DNA of 41,562 nucleotides from Candidatus Fimivivens faecavium. GTDB lineage: Bacteria > Bacillota > Clostridia > Oscillospirales > Ruminococcaceae. The notes beneath the pieces are model-generated. The model was given only the letters and a program-made list of their open reading frames with translations, was not told the origin of the DNA and made no database searches. Each line of letters starts with the position of its first letter. The first letter of the stretch is position 1. A program made the translations under genes and the position numbers. The stretch spans positions 1-41,562 of the forward strand of contig DVKH01000039.1 of the NCBI GenBank assembly GCA_018716105.1, given 5' to 3'. Below are positions 32,971 through 40,291 of this stretch, piece by piece.

Positions 32971-33010
32971 CAAAAAGCTGAGGCGCCGGCAAAAGCCGTC
33001 CTCAGCTTTT
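32971..33010 (-). terminator. terminator of the fabT-degV operon
   Basis: AAAAGCTGAGG pairs with CCTCAGCTTTT, with an inner CGGC/GCCG stem, and a five-T run follows on the minus strand. Confidence 0.8.
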
Positions 33011-33031
33011 CGATGGCTGTTCTGCATGAAG

Positions 33032-33871
33032 TCAGGATTTTCTGAAATAGACTGCGCCCACGGCTCCCGGCCCCGCATGGGTTCCGATGACGACGCCGAG
33101 CTCCTGCACAATCGGTTTAAAGCGCTGCAGCGGCTTTTTGACCATTGTCATCAGGCTCTGCGCCTCTTCGGGCGCGTCGCTGTGGATGATCCAGAGGCCC
33201 AGATCCAGATCCGCTTCCTCCTGCACCCGCTGGGCGAGATATTTCTGCGCATTTGCGTTGCCGCGGGCCTTGTGCACCACGCCGAGCGCCCCGTTGTCCA
33301 CCGAGACGATCGGCTTGATGCCAAGCACCTTTCCGGCGAAGGCGCTGGAGGCCGCAAGCCGTCCGCCCATCACGAGATAGCGCAGCTCCTCAAGCGCGAC
33401 AAGCAGGATTACATCTTTTTTCTTTTCCTCGGCGACCGCCGCGATCTCGGCGGCGGTCCGCCCCTCGTCCCGAAGCCGCGCCATCAGATAGACCAACGCC
33501 GCGATGCCCGCCGAAGCGCTGCCGGAATCGATCACCGTAATCCCCTCGGGGCCAACCGATTCCCTGGCGATGCAGGCGGACTGATAGGTCCCGGAAAAAC
33601 TTGGCGAGATGGTGGCGCAGAGCACCTCGTCCCCAGCCTCTTTCGCGCGCCGGAATGCGTCTTCAAACGCGGCGACCGTAACCTGGCTTGTCGTCGGAAG
33701 GGCCTTCGCCTCCCGGAGCCTGCGGTAAAACTCCGCCGCTCCGATATCCACGCCGTCACGGTACTCGGTTTCCCCAAAATGAAGCGTCAGCGGCAGGATC
33801 TCAATGCCGAGCTCCGGTTCCAACGCTTTTGGTATGTCCGACGTCGAATCGGTAATAATCCGAATTGCCAT
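33032..33871 (-). CDS. DegV-family fatty-acid-binding protein (FakB-like)
   Basis: 279 residues. The N-terminal RIITDSTSDIPK motif, followed by TSQVTVAAFEDAFRRA, SPSFSGTYQSA, VIDSGSASAGIAALV and GGRLAASSAFAGKVLGIKPIV, is the standard DegV pattern. Family members bind fatty acids; FakB proteins present them to the kinase FakA for phosphorylation, allowing use of outside fatty acids. The ATG at 33871 lies downstream of AAGAGGAGGGG, at a rather long distance. It follows the FabT-like gene by 19 bases, so the two are co-transcribed. Confidence 0.92.
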   Translation of the reverse strand: MAIRIITDSTSDIPKALEPELGIEILPLTLHFGETEYRDGVDIGAAEFYRRLREAKALPTTSQVTVAAFEDAFRRAKEAGDEVLCATISPSFSGTYQSACIARESVGPEGITVIDSGSASAGIAALVYLMARLRDEGRTAAEIAAVAEEKKKDVILLVALEELRYLVMGGRLAASSAFAGKVLGIKPIVSVDNGALGVVHKARGNANAQKYLAQRVQEEADLDLGLWIIHSDAPEEAQSLMTMVKKPLQRFKPIVQELGVVIGTHAGPGAVGAVYFRKS

Positions 33872-33890
33872 TCTCGAAATGCCCCTCCTC

Positions 33891-34364
33891 TTAGCTGCCT
33901 TCGGCCGTGAGATTCTCCCCGGTTTTTACAAAAAAGTCATACAGGATCCGAAGCGACGCCGCAAGCGACGCAAGCTGCTCCCCGCTCAGGCGGTCCGCAA
34001 TCGCCTCCACCATCCTGCGGTGGAAGGCGTCGTGCGCTTTCCGGACCTCCCCCGCCTTTTCGGACGGCAAAATCCGCACCAACCGCTTATCCTCCTCGTC
34101 GCGCCTGCGGTGGAGAAAGCCCTTGCGCTCAAGCGTCGAAACCGAGACGGTCAGCGTCCCAACCGTCACGCCGAGCCGCCTTGAAAGCTCGCTCATGGTG
34201 TTTTCCCCGCGCTGGGCCGCGTCAAACGCCTCGTCGATCACATGGATTTCCCGGATGGAAAGCGTGCGGCCGAACAAATCCGCCATCGCCCGCTCTTCCC
34301 TTGCGAGGATCCCGTTAAAAATCCCTACCAGGAACGAATTGATCGTCTCTTTTTCCTCGGTCAC
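33891..34364 (-). CDS. fabT: MarR-family regulator resembling FabT
   Basis: 157 residues, MarR winged helix: SIREIHVIDEAF, MSELSRRLGVTVGTLTVSVSTLERKGFLHRRRDEEDKRLVRI and a C-terminal dimer helix. By eye the whole chain matches streptococcal FabT (FNNVL/FNGIL, VTLGTVTTSLNNLERKGY-like region), which represses fatty acid synthesis when acylated carrier protein is abundant. The start is the GTG at 34364, eight bases after GGAGG. A FabT-type palindrome lies at its own promoter, and a DegV/FakB gene follows in the operon. No fab genes are in the window. Confidence 0.8.
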   Translation of the reverse strand: MTEEKETINSFLVGIFNGILAREERAMADLFGRTLSIREIHVIDEAFDAAQRGENTMSELSRRLGVTVGTLTVSVSTLERKGFLHRRRDEEDKRLVRILPSEKAGEVRKAHDAFHRRMVEAIADRLSGEQLASLAASLRILYDFFVKTGENLTAEGS

Positions 34365-34388
34365 GCAGAGCGCCTCCGTTCTAGTTCT

Positions 34389-34401
34389 TTTGAACTTCAA
34401 A
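34389..34401. promoter_or_regulatory. FabT-type operator
   Basis: TTTGA ACT TCAAA is a perfect palindrome with the same TTTGA-N3-TCAAA form as the known FabT box (TTTGATTATCAAA core). It sits just downstream of the predicted transcription start of the regulator gene. Confidence 0.65.
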
Positions 34402-34411
34402 GAATATTTTA

Positions 34412-34440
34412 AGAATAACAGGCCGCAAACCTGTTGTCAA
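34412..34440 (-). promoter_or_regulatory. promoter of fabT-degV
   Basis: On the minus strand TTGACA (34440-34435), a 17-base spacer and TATTCT (34417-34412). The start is predicted near 34405, immediately before the palindrome at 34389-34401. Confidence 0.75.
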
Positions 34441-34466
34441 TGGCATGCGGCCTCTGTTTACCAAAT

Positions 34467-35342
34467 TTATGCGTTTTCTTCCGGCGCAGGCCGGTCGAAT
34501 TCCGCACGCCGGCGGGTGGACTTGCGAAACATCTCCCGAAGCCCCTCTTGGTCCCCCTCTGCAAGCGCCCTTCGCAGGCGGCCGAGCTGGCCGGCGAACG
34601 AATCGATTTCCCGGAGCAGCCGCTCCCGGTTTGAAAAGAACAGTTCCGACCAAAGCTCCTCATTGATCCGCGCAATCCGCGTGAGGTCGCGGAACGAATC
34701 CCCCGTCACGAACTGGAGGTTTGGGTCTTCGTTGCAGGTCATCAGGCTCACCGCGATGGCGTGGGTCAGTTGGGAAACGAAGCCGATCAGCTCGTCATGC
34801 TGGCCGGGGTCCAGCTCGGTGATCCTGCCGAAGCCGAGCACCCGCCCGAGCTCCCGCGCAAAGGCAATCGCCTCCGGCGTGTTGCGGCCGGTCGGGGTGA
34901 TCAGGAAGTTCGCCCCCTCGAAAATCCGCTCGTCGCTGTTCTGGACGCCCGAAAGCTCCCGCCCCGCCATCGGATGGCAGCCGATGAATTCGAGATCGGG
35001 CCGAAGCGCCTCCTGCACCGCATCGACAACCCCGGACTTGACGCCGCACACATCGGTAAGCAGCGTCCCCGGGCGGAACAGATGCTGATATTGCCGTATC
35101 CAGCCGGCCATCTGGGCGGGATAGAGCCCGAGCACCGCGGCGTCGCACCGGCCAAGCAGCTCCGGGGTTGGGATTTCGCTCCCCTTTTCGATCATTCCCT
35201 CTGCCAAAGCGTAACGGATGCTCTCGGGGTTTTGGTCAACCGCGGCGACATGGTATCCGTGCTTTGCGAGGCCCCGCGCATAACAGCCGCCGATAAGCCC
35301 CAGGCCAATGATTAAAAATCGAGTGTCTTTCGTCAGTTCCAT
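34467..35342 (-). CDS. tyrA: prephenate dehydrogenase
   Basis: 291 residues. NAD(P)-dependent conversion of prephenate to 4-hydroxyphenylpyruvate for tyrosine synthesis. Rossmann motif GLGLIGG near residue 13, TDVCGVKSG, the substrate-binding FIGCHPMAGRELSG and QLTHAIAVSL. No chorismate mutase or ACT domain is fused. The ATG at 35342 follows GAGAGGATTTTTCAA. It is probably monocistronic, as fabT downstream has its own promoter. No other aromatic pathway gene is in the window. Confidence 0.93.
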   Translation of the reverse strand: MELTKDTRFLIIGLGLIGGCYARGLAKHGYHVAAVDQNPESIRYALAEGMIEKGSEIPTPELLGRCDAAVLGLYPAQMAGWIRQYQHLFRPGTLLTDVCGVKSGVVDAVQEALRPDLEFIGCHPMAGRELSGVQNSDERIFEGANFLITPTGRNTPEAIAFARELGRVLGFGRITELDPGQHDELIGFVSQLTHAIAVSLMTCNEDPNLQFVTGDSFRDLTRIARINEELWSELFFSNRERLLREIDSFAGQLGRLRRALAEGDQEGLREMFRKSTRRRAEFDRPAPEENA

Positions 35343-35395
35343 TTGAAAAATCCTCTCTGCGTACAAAGGTTGACCATTTTTTGCCGGGCCGCGCA

Positions 35396-35457
35396 AAGAC
35401 GGGGCCGATTCCGGACACGATAAAGATAACCGTTCGCTCACAGCGCGGCCCCGTCTT
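35396..35457. repeat. 12-bp inverted repeat in the tyrA/VanY divergent region
   Basis: AAGACGGGGCCG (35396-35407) and CGGCCCCGTCTT (35446-35457) are perfect complements around 38 bases. No T run follows on either strand. It could be a leader structure of tyrA or a regulator site. Confidence 0.55.
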
Positions 35458-35596
35458 CGGGGACATCATACCACAGATCGAACCGAATGTAAAACCGGCC
35501 GGCATCCCGCAGGAACTGTGCCGTCTTCCTTGCAATCCCCTGCGGAATGTGGCAGAATAACAAAGGGCGGCAACCAGCCCTGATGGAGGTAATTGA

Positions 35597-36430
35597 ATGC
35601 ACGCAAAGAGAAATCCCGCTGCAATTGCCAGCTTTGTTCTGATCTTAGCTGTTCTTTTCCTCGCGCTGATCCTAACGGCCCGCGCCCTGATGGACTTCGG
35701 ACAGGAGCGTCCGGATCCCAAAGCGCTGGCATTGAGCGCGTCCTCGCCTTCCCCTTCGGATGCGGATCTATTTGTCCCGTCCTCTTCAGAGGAGGAGCTT
35801 TTTGTCCCGTCCTCTTCGGGGCCGGAGCCGGCCGTCCCTGCCAGCCCCGACGACTGGCGGCTGATCCTCGTCAACGCCGAACATCCCATCCCCGACGATT
35901 TTACCGTCGCCCTCGCCGACACGCCCTATGGCTATCAGGTCGACGCCAGGATCAAGGACGACCTCGTCGCGATGATCGAGGGCGCCCGGGCGGACGGCGT
36001 CCAGCTTTTGATCTGCTATGGCTACCGGACCAAAGCGCAGTCGCAGTATCTGTACGAAAAACAGATCAATCAACAGCTTTCCTACGGCCTTTCCCGCGAG
36101 CAGGCCGAAATTGAGGCCGCGAAATGGGTGGCGCCGCCCGGGACCAGCGACCACCACACCGGCCTCGCGCTCGATATCGTGACCCCCTCCTACCAGATGC
36201 TGGACTTTGGCTTTGCCGAAACCGACGCGGCGAAATGGATGGCGGCCCACGCATATGAATACGGCTTTGTCCTCCGTTTCCCGGAGGATAAGCAGGAGAT
36301 CACAGGGATCGTTTTCGAACCGTGGCATTACCGGTATGTAGGAAAAGAACACGCGGCGGTCATTCAGGAGAAGGGGCTCTGCCTGGAGGAATATGTCGCT
36401 GAGACAAACGGACAGGGAGCGATTGCATGA
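35597..36430 (+). CDS. VanY-type D-alanyl-D-alanine carboxypeptidase
   Basis: 277 residues. One N-terminal membrane helix (about 8-30) leads to a Ser/Pro linker with two tandem copies of LFVPSSS (58-64 and 68-74), then the zinc peptidase domain outside the cell. Catalytic motifs are S184-D-H186-HTG-LA-LD193 (SxHxxGxAxD) and E241-P-W-H244. It trims terminal D-Ala from peptidoglycan peptides. As there are no other van genes, it is most likely a housekeeping wall enzyme rather than a resistance gene. The ATG at 35597 follows TGGAGGTAATTG. Confidence 0.9.
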   Translation: MHAKRNPAAIASFVLILAVLFLALILTARALMDFGQERPDPKALALSASSPSPSDADLFVPSSSEEELFVPSSSGPEPAVPASPDDWRLILVNAEHPIPDDFTVALADTPYGYQVDARIKDDLVAMIEGARADGVQLLICYGYRTKAQSQYLYEKQINQQLSYGLSREQAEIEAAKWVAPPGTSDHHTGLALDIVTPSYQMLDFGFAETDAAKWMAAHAYEYGFVLRFPEDKQEITGIVFEPWHYRYVGKEHAAVIQEKGLCLEEYVAETNGQGAIA

Positions 36431-37059
36431 ACATACTTGTCATCGGCTGCGGGACGGTGGGCGCGCAGCTCGCGGAGGCCATGTGCGCGATGGGACATGA
36501 CGTCTCGGTAATCGACCGCAACGAGGAGAGCTTCGAACTGCTCGATTCCACCTTCCGCGGCATGACCATCACCGGTAATCCAATCGACCAGGACTTTCTG
36601 CGCCGCGCGGGAATCGAGGGCTGCGACGCCGTCGCGGCAATGACCTCGAACGACAACGTCAACGTCATGGTGTCCCAGATCGCCAAAGAGCTGTTCCACG
36701 TCCCGAAGGTCCTCACCCGCGTCCACGACCCGAAGCGGGAATCCATCTTCGCTTCGTTCGGCCTGCACACCATCTGCCCGACCACCCTCACCGTGGACAC
36801 GGCGGTTTCGTCGCTGCTCGACCGGCGGGAACTCGATTATTTTGCCGTCGACCGCTCGATGCTCTCGCTTTCGACGGTCGCCGTCACCACCGACCAGCAG
36901 GGAGAGACGGCCGCTTCCATCCGGACCAGGACCGGGGAGAGGCCGATCGCCGTATATGGGCTGGACCGAAAGCTCGAACTCGCCGACCCGGGGCGCGTAT
37001 TAATGGCGGGGGAGCTCCTCGTCCTCGCGCGGCCGGTCAACGGCGTGGAAAACGCCTGA
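36427..37059 (+). CDS. TrkA-like RCK protein (first of two)
   Basis: 210 residues. N-terminal RCK/TrkA-N Rossmann domain (NILVIGCGTVGAQLAEAM; IDRNEESFELLD) and a short C-terminal TrkA-C domain. It binds NAD(H) or adenine nucleotides and gates a potassium transporter. Its ATG overlaps the VanY stop in an ATGA, so translation is coupled. It is half the length of E. coli TrkA, the KtrA/CeaQ-like form. No TrkH/KtrB channel is in the window. Confidence 0.9.
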   Translation: MNILVIGCGTVGAQLAEAMCAMGHDVSVIDRNEESFELLDSTFRGMTITGNPIDQDFLRRAGIEGCDAVAAMTSNDNVNVMVSQIAKELFHVPKVLTRVHDPKRESIFASFGLHTICPTTLTVDTAVSSLLDRRELDYFAVDRSMLSLSTVAVTTDQQGETAASIRTRTGERPIAVYGLDRKLELADPGRVLMAGELLVLARPVNGVENA

Positions 37060-37092
37060 CCCTTATCACGGCAGAAAGGACCGGTATCTGAT

Positions 37093-37758
37093 ATGAAGGT
37101 TGTCGTAGTCGGCGGGGGGAAGGTCGGCTTCTATCTCGCGCGCACGCTGATGGATCACGGGCATCAGCCCTCAATCATCGAACGAAACAAAAAGCTCTGC
37201 CTGCAGATCGCAAACCAGCTCGATCTTCCGGTGATCTGTGACGACGGCTCCTCCCTTGAGGCGCTCGAATCGGCGGGGACCGGCTCGGCGGACGCGCTGG
37301 TCAGCGTCACGGGCACCGACGAGGACAACCTCGTCATCTGCCAGCTTGCCAAGCGCCGCTTTAATGTCCCCCGCACGGTCGCACGGGTCAACAACCCCAA
37401 AAACGCCGGGATCATGAAACAGCTCGGCGTGGACATCCCGGTTTCCGCGACCGACTCCATCGCCCGGATCATCGAGCGGGAGGTGGACGCCAGCGCGATC
37501 CGCCAGCTCCTGAGCCTCAACCGCGGCGAGGCCTCTCTAATTGAATTCCAGCTACCAGAACGCTATCAGTATCAGGGAAAAACCCTGATGGAGATGCCGC
37601 TTCCAAGCGATTCGGTCGTCGTCTCGATCACCCGGGACGGCACGCTGATCATCCCGCGCGGCAATGTCCGCCTGATGGGCGGCGACAAGATGATCGTGAT
37701 CGCGAAAGACACCGTCATCCATGAACTCTCGCAGGCGCTCGGCCTATCCGCCGATTAA
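37093..37758 (+). CDS. TrkA-like RCK protein (second of two)
   Basis: 221 residues. TrkA-N domain (KVVVVGGGKVGFYLARTLMDHGH, IERNKKLCLQIA) and a complete TrkA-C domain (about 140-221, ASLIEFQLPERYQYQGKTL). Together with the protein encoded just upstream it may act as a hetero-octameric gating ring or as the two halves of a split TrkA; this is inference. It starts 33 bases after the first gene and ends at a strong terminator. Confidence 0.92.
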   Translation: MKVVVVGGGKVGFYLARTLMDHGHQPSIIERNKKLCLQIANQLDLPVICDDGSSLEALESAGTGSADALVSVTGTDEDNLVICQLAKRRFNVPRTVARVNNPKNAGIMKQLGVDIPVSATDSIARIIEREVDASAIRQLLSLNRGEASLIEFQLPERYQYQGKTLMEMPLPSDSVVVSITRDGTLIIPRGNVRLMGGDKMIVIAKDTVIHELSQALGLSAD

Positions 37759-37788
37759 ACCGGCTTGGTTCGGCCCGGTTTCCGCGGC

Positions 37789-37815
37789 AGCCCGCCCGTC
37801 CGGCGGGCTTTTTTT
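37789..37815 (+). terminator. terminator of the VanY-TrkA operon
   Basis: AGCCCGCC and GGCGGGCT pair around CGTCC and are followed by a seven-T run. Confidence 0.88.
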
Positions 37816-37868
37816 GCGGGCGGGTTCCTGGCTCCTCGCTGGGAACTCGCTCAGATGCGGATTTTGGA

Positions 37869-37897
37869 TTGTAAAAAGCCTGTTTTTCTGTTATTCT
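37869..37897 (+). promoter_or_regulatory. promoter of the DUF1846 gene
   Basis: TTGTAA (37869-37874), a 17-base spacer and TATTCT (37892-37897), with a TGT extended -10. Confidence 0.65.
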
Positions 37898-37947
37898 TAT
37901 ATGTATGTGAGCTTAGGACATACAACTTAAGGGGATGAATACACGTT

Positions 37948-39429
37948 ATGAGAATCGGGTTCGACAACAGAGCCTATCTGACGCAGCAGTCCCAGCGCAT
38001 TCGCGAACGTGTCGCGCTTTTCGGCGGGAAGCTGTATCTCGAATTCGGTGGAAAGCTCTTTGACGACTATCACGCGGCGCGCGTGCTTCCCGGATTTGAC
38101 AAAAGCGGAAAGGTGAAACTCCTTTGTGAACTCCGGGACCAGGCGGAGATTATCCTCTGCATCAGCGCCGGCGCAATCGAAAGCAGCAAAATCCGTTCCG
38201 ACGTCGGCATCACCTATGATCTGGATGTCCTTCGGCTGATCGACGACCTGAGGCGGCTCGATCTCCTGATCGGCTCGGTCGTGATCACCCAGTATACCGG
38301 CCAGAACAGCGCCGACAACTTCCGGAAAAAACTCGAGAGGCGGGGGGTGCGCGTCTATCTGCACCGTCTGACCAAGGGCTACCCCTCTGATATTGACACC
38401 ATCGTCAGCGACGAAGGCTACGGCGCAAACCCGTATATTGAAACCTCCCGCCCGCTTGTCGTGGTGACCGCCCCGGGGCCGGGGAGCGGCAAACTCGCGA
38501 CCTGCCTCTCCCAGCTTTACCACGAGAGCAAGCGCGGCGTCAGGGCGGGCTATGCGAAATACGAGACCTTCCCGATCTGGGATATGCCGCTTCAGCACCC
38601 GGTCAACCTTGCCTACGAGGCGGCGACTGCGGACCTCAGGGACGTGAACATGATCGACCCTTTCCACCTCGCGGCCTACGGCGTCACGGCGGTCAACTAC
38701 AACCGCGACGTCGAGGTCTTCCCGATTGTCAAGACCATCCTCCAACGGATCACCGGCGAAGACCTTTACAAGTCGCCGACCGACATGGGCGTGAACATGA
38801 TCGGCCGCTGCATCACAAACGACGAAGTGGTGCGGGAGGCCTCCTGCCAGGAGATCATCCGCCGCTATTATAAAGAAGCCTGCAACTATAAGCAGGGCCT
38901 GTCCGACGCGGAAACCTGCCAGAGGATCGACTTTCTGATGCAGACGCTCGGCCTCAAAGCCCAAAACCGGCGGGTGGTGCGTCCGGCGCTCGACAAGGCG
39001 GCGAAAAGCGGCTGCTCCTCGGTCGCGATTGAGCTGCCCGACGGAATCATCATCACCGGACGGACAAACGATTTGATGAACGGCACCGCGAGCGTGATTC
39101 TAAACGCGATCAAACACCTTTCCGGCCTGTCCGACGAGATTCTTCTGATCTCGCCGATCGTCCTCGAGCCGATTTTGCGCCTCAAGCGGGAGGTGTTCGG
39201 CTGCCTGCAGCCGACCCTGACGGCGGAAGAGGTCCTCCTCGCACTGAGCATCAGCGCGGCCACCAACCCAACCGCGGAACTCGCGATGAACCGCCTCAAG
39301 GAACTCGAGGGATGCGAAGCGCACTCCTCCGACATGATCTCAAAGGCGGATGAGGACACCTTCCGGAAGCTCGGCGTCAACCTCACCTGCGAGCCGCAGT
39401 TTGCCGGGAAGGAACTCTACGAACCCTGA
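37948..39429 (+). CDS. DUF1846 family protein
   Basis: 493 residues, the normal length for this conserved Firmicute family. The N-terminus MRIGFDNRAYLTQQSQRIRERV then LYLEFGGKLFDDYHAARVLPGFD is diagnostic. A P-loop-like APGPGSGKLATCLSQLYHE follows near residue 175. A member has been solved structurally, but I know of no established biochemical role. The ATG at 37948 lies downstream of AAGGGGATG with long spacing. Monocistronic with its own promoter. Confidence 0.92.
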   Translation: MRIGFDNRAYLTQQSQRIRERVALFGGKLYLEFGGKLFDDYHAARVLPGFDKSGKVKLLCELRDQAEIILCISAGAIESSKIRSDVGITYDLDVLRLIDDLRRLDLLIGSVVITQYTGQNSADNFRKKLERRGVRVYLHRLTKGYPSDIDTIVSDEGYGANPYIETSRPLVVVTAPGPGSGKLATCLSQLYHESKRGVRAGYAKYETFPIWDMPLQHPVNLAYEAATADLRDVNMIDPFHLAAYGVTAVNYNRDVEVFPIVKTILQRITGEDLYKSPTDMGVNMIGRCITNDEVVREASCQEIIRRYYKEACNYKQGLSDAETCQRIDFLMQTLGLKAQNRRVVRPALDKAAKSGCSSVAIELPDGIIITGRTNDLMNGTASVILNAIKHLSGLSDEILLISPIVLEPILRLKREVFGCLQPTLTAEEVLLALSISAATNPTAELAMNRLKELEGCEAHSSDMISKADEDTFRKLGVNLTCEPQFAGKELYEP

Positions 39430-39443
39430 TCCACCCGGGTTCC

Positions 39444-39484
39444 AAAAAAACCGGGCCCCGGAACGCACACGCCTTCCGGGGTCC
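39444..39484 (-). terminator. terminator of the ECF S-component gene
   Basis: On the minus strand an 11-base-pair stem (39474-39484 with 39453-39463, one G-U) is followed by GG and seven T. Confidence 0.85.
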
Positions 39485-39498
39485 TTGCTATTGACCTG

Positions 39499-40035
39499 TC
39501 AGCTTTTAACCGGATACAGAAACCCGGCCAGCCCCGCGCGCCGGAGCGACGTGACCAGAAGCGGCACCGCAACCAACTGGATTGCGATTCCGGGGGCCGC
39601 CGTGAGAAACGCGGTGGAAACAAACGCCTCGAGCGAATAGGCGTTCCCCGCCATCCCCAGCAGCATCAGGTTCGCCGCGCCGGAGACCGCGCGCCCGGCG
39701 AGCATTGCGCCGATCAGCGACGGGTATACGGAAAACCGCTCCGACAAAAGGCCCGCCATAAACCCATACGCCGCAAGCTCCGCCATCATCGAGAGCCCGG
39801 TCGGGTAGAGCACCGGCATCCCGGTCGCGGCCGACGAAATCAGAGGGACAATCAGCCCGCAGAGCGCGCCGTAGCGCTTGCCGCACAGGAAACCGCAGAG
39901 CAGCACCGGGATATGCATCGGCAGAAAAACCCTCCCATTGACCGCGCCGAACAAATGGAACATCTGCGGAAACAGCACCCCAAGCGCCGTGAAAAACGCA
40001 GCGCCGACCATTGTTTTCGTCTCAAGCTTTTTCAA
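39499..40035 (-). CDS. ECF-type transporter substrate-binding S component
   Basis: 178 residues with about six membrane helices and the size of an ECF S component. Segments GRVFLPMHIPVLLCGFLCGKRYGALCGLIVPLISS and MMAELAAYGFMAGLL resemble the ECF-transporter S-component superfamily. The substrate is not evident; typical substrates are vitamins or metal-linked cofactors. It should work with EcfA1/A2/T made elsewhere. The start is the TTG at 40035, seven bases after GGGGG; upstream in-frame codons would read through the leader. Transcription starts about 170 bases upstream, and a terminator in the leader suggests riboswitch-like or attenuation control. Confidence 0.75.
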   Translation of the reverse strand: MKKLETKTMVGAAFFTALGVLFPQMFHLFGAVNGRVFLPMHIPVLLCGFLCGKRYGALCGLIVPLISSAATGMPVLYPTGLSMMAELAAYGFMAGLLSERFSVYPSLIGAMLAGRAVSGAANLMLLGMAGNAYSLEAFVSTAFLTAAPGIAIQLVAVPLLVTSLRRAGLAGFLYPVKS

Positions 40036-40078
40036 TGAAATTCCCCCTTTGTCAAATCGCCCGATGAAAAAGGGCAGC

Positions 40079-40132
40079 AAAAAAGGCACCAAAGACCCCC
40101 GCCTCGCATTCTGCGCGCGGATCCTTCGTGCC
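40079..40132 (-). terminator. terminator within the leader of the ECF gene (attenuator)
   Basis: On the minus strand GGCAC (40132-40128) pairs with GUGCC (40089-40085), extended inward by GAAGG/UCUUU and CCGC/GCGG pairings, and six U follow (40084-40079). It lies between the promoter and the start codon, so it can only act as a conditional stop. Confidence 0.7.
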
Positions 40133-40205
40133 GGTGAAGAATTCGTTCTTCCAAACCGCGGTCCGGGATCTTCCCGTCCCTGTTCCAGGCCTTCTGGCCC
40201 ATCCG
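40133..40205 (-). promoter_or_regulatory. structured leader upstream of the attenuator, possible riboswitch
   Basis: The leader can form GGCC/GGCC near 40200-40188, CGGG/CCCG at 40176-40164 and a perfect GAAGAA-CGAA-UUCUUC hairpin at 40151-40136 before the terminator. I could not match it to TPP, folate, preQ1, cobalamin, lysine or SAM riboswitches. Its function is inferred from position only. Confidence 0.45.
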
Positions 40206-40211
40206 ACTGTT

Positions 40212-40240
40212 ATCATACCACGCGGCTGCACAAAATACAA
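40212..40240 (-). promoter_or_regulatory. promoter of the ECF S-component gene
   Basis: On the minus strand TTGTAT (40240-40235), a 17-base spacer and TATGAT (40217-40212); transcription starts near 40205. Confidence 0.75.
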
Positions 40241-40291
40241 GAGAAACCGTCCGTTTCCACGGACACAGCCTCATGAAAGGAAAGGAACGCC

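Noticed and set aside
40155-40205. Resemblance of the ECF leader to an FMN riboswitch (GGGACGGGAAGAUCCCGG, then GGAUGGG)
   Set aside because: The similar pieces are short and in the wrong order for the FMN aptamer, and the other conserved parts are missing.
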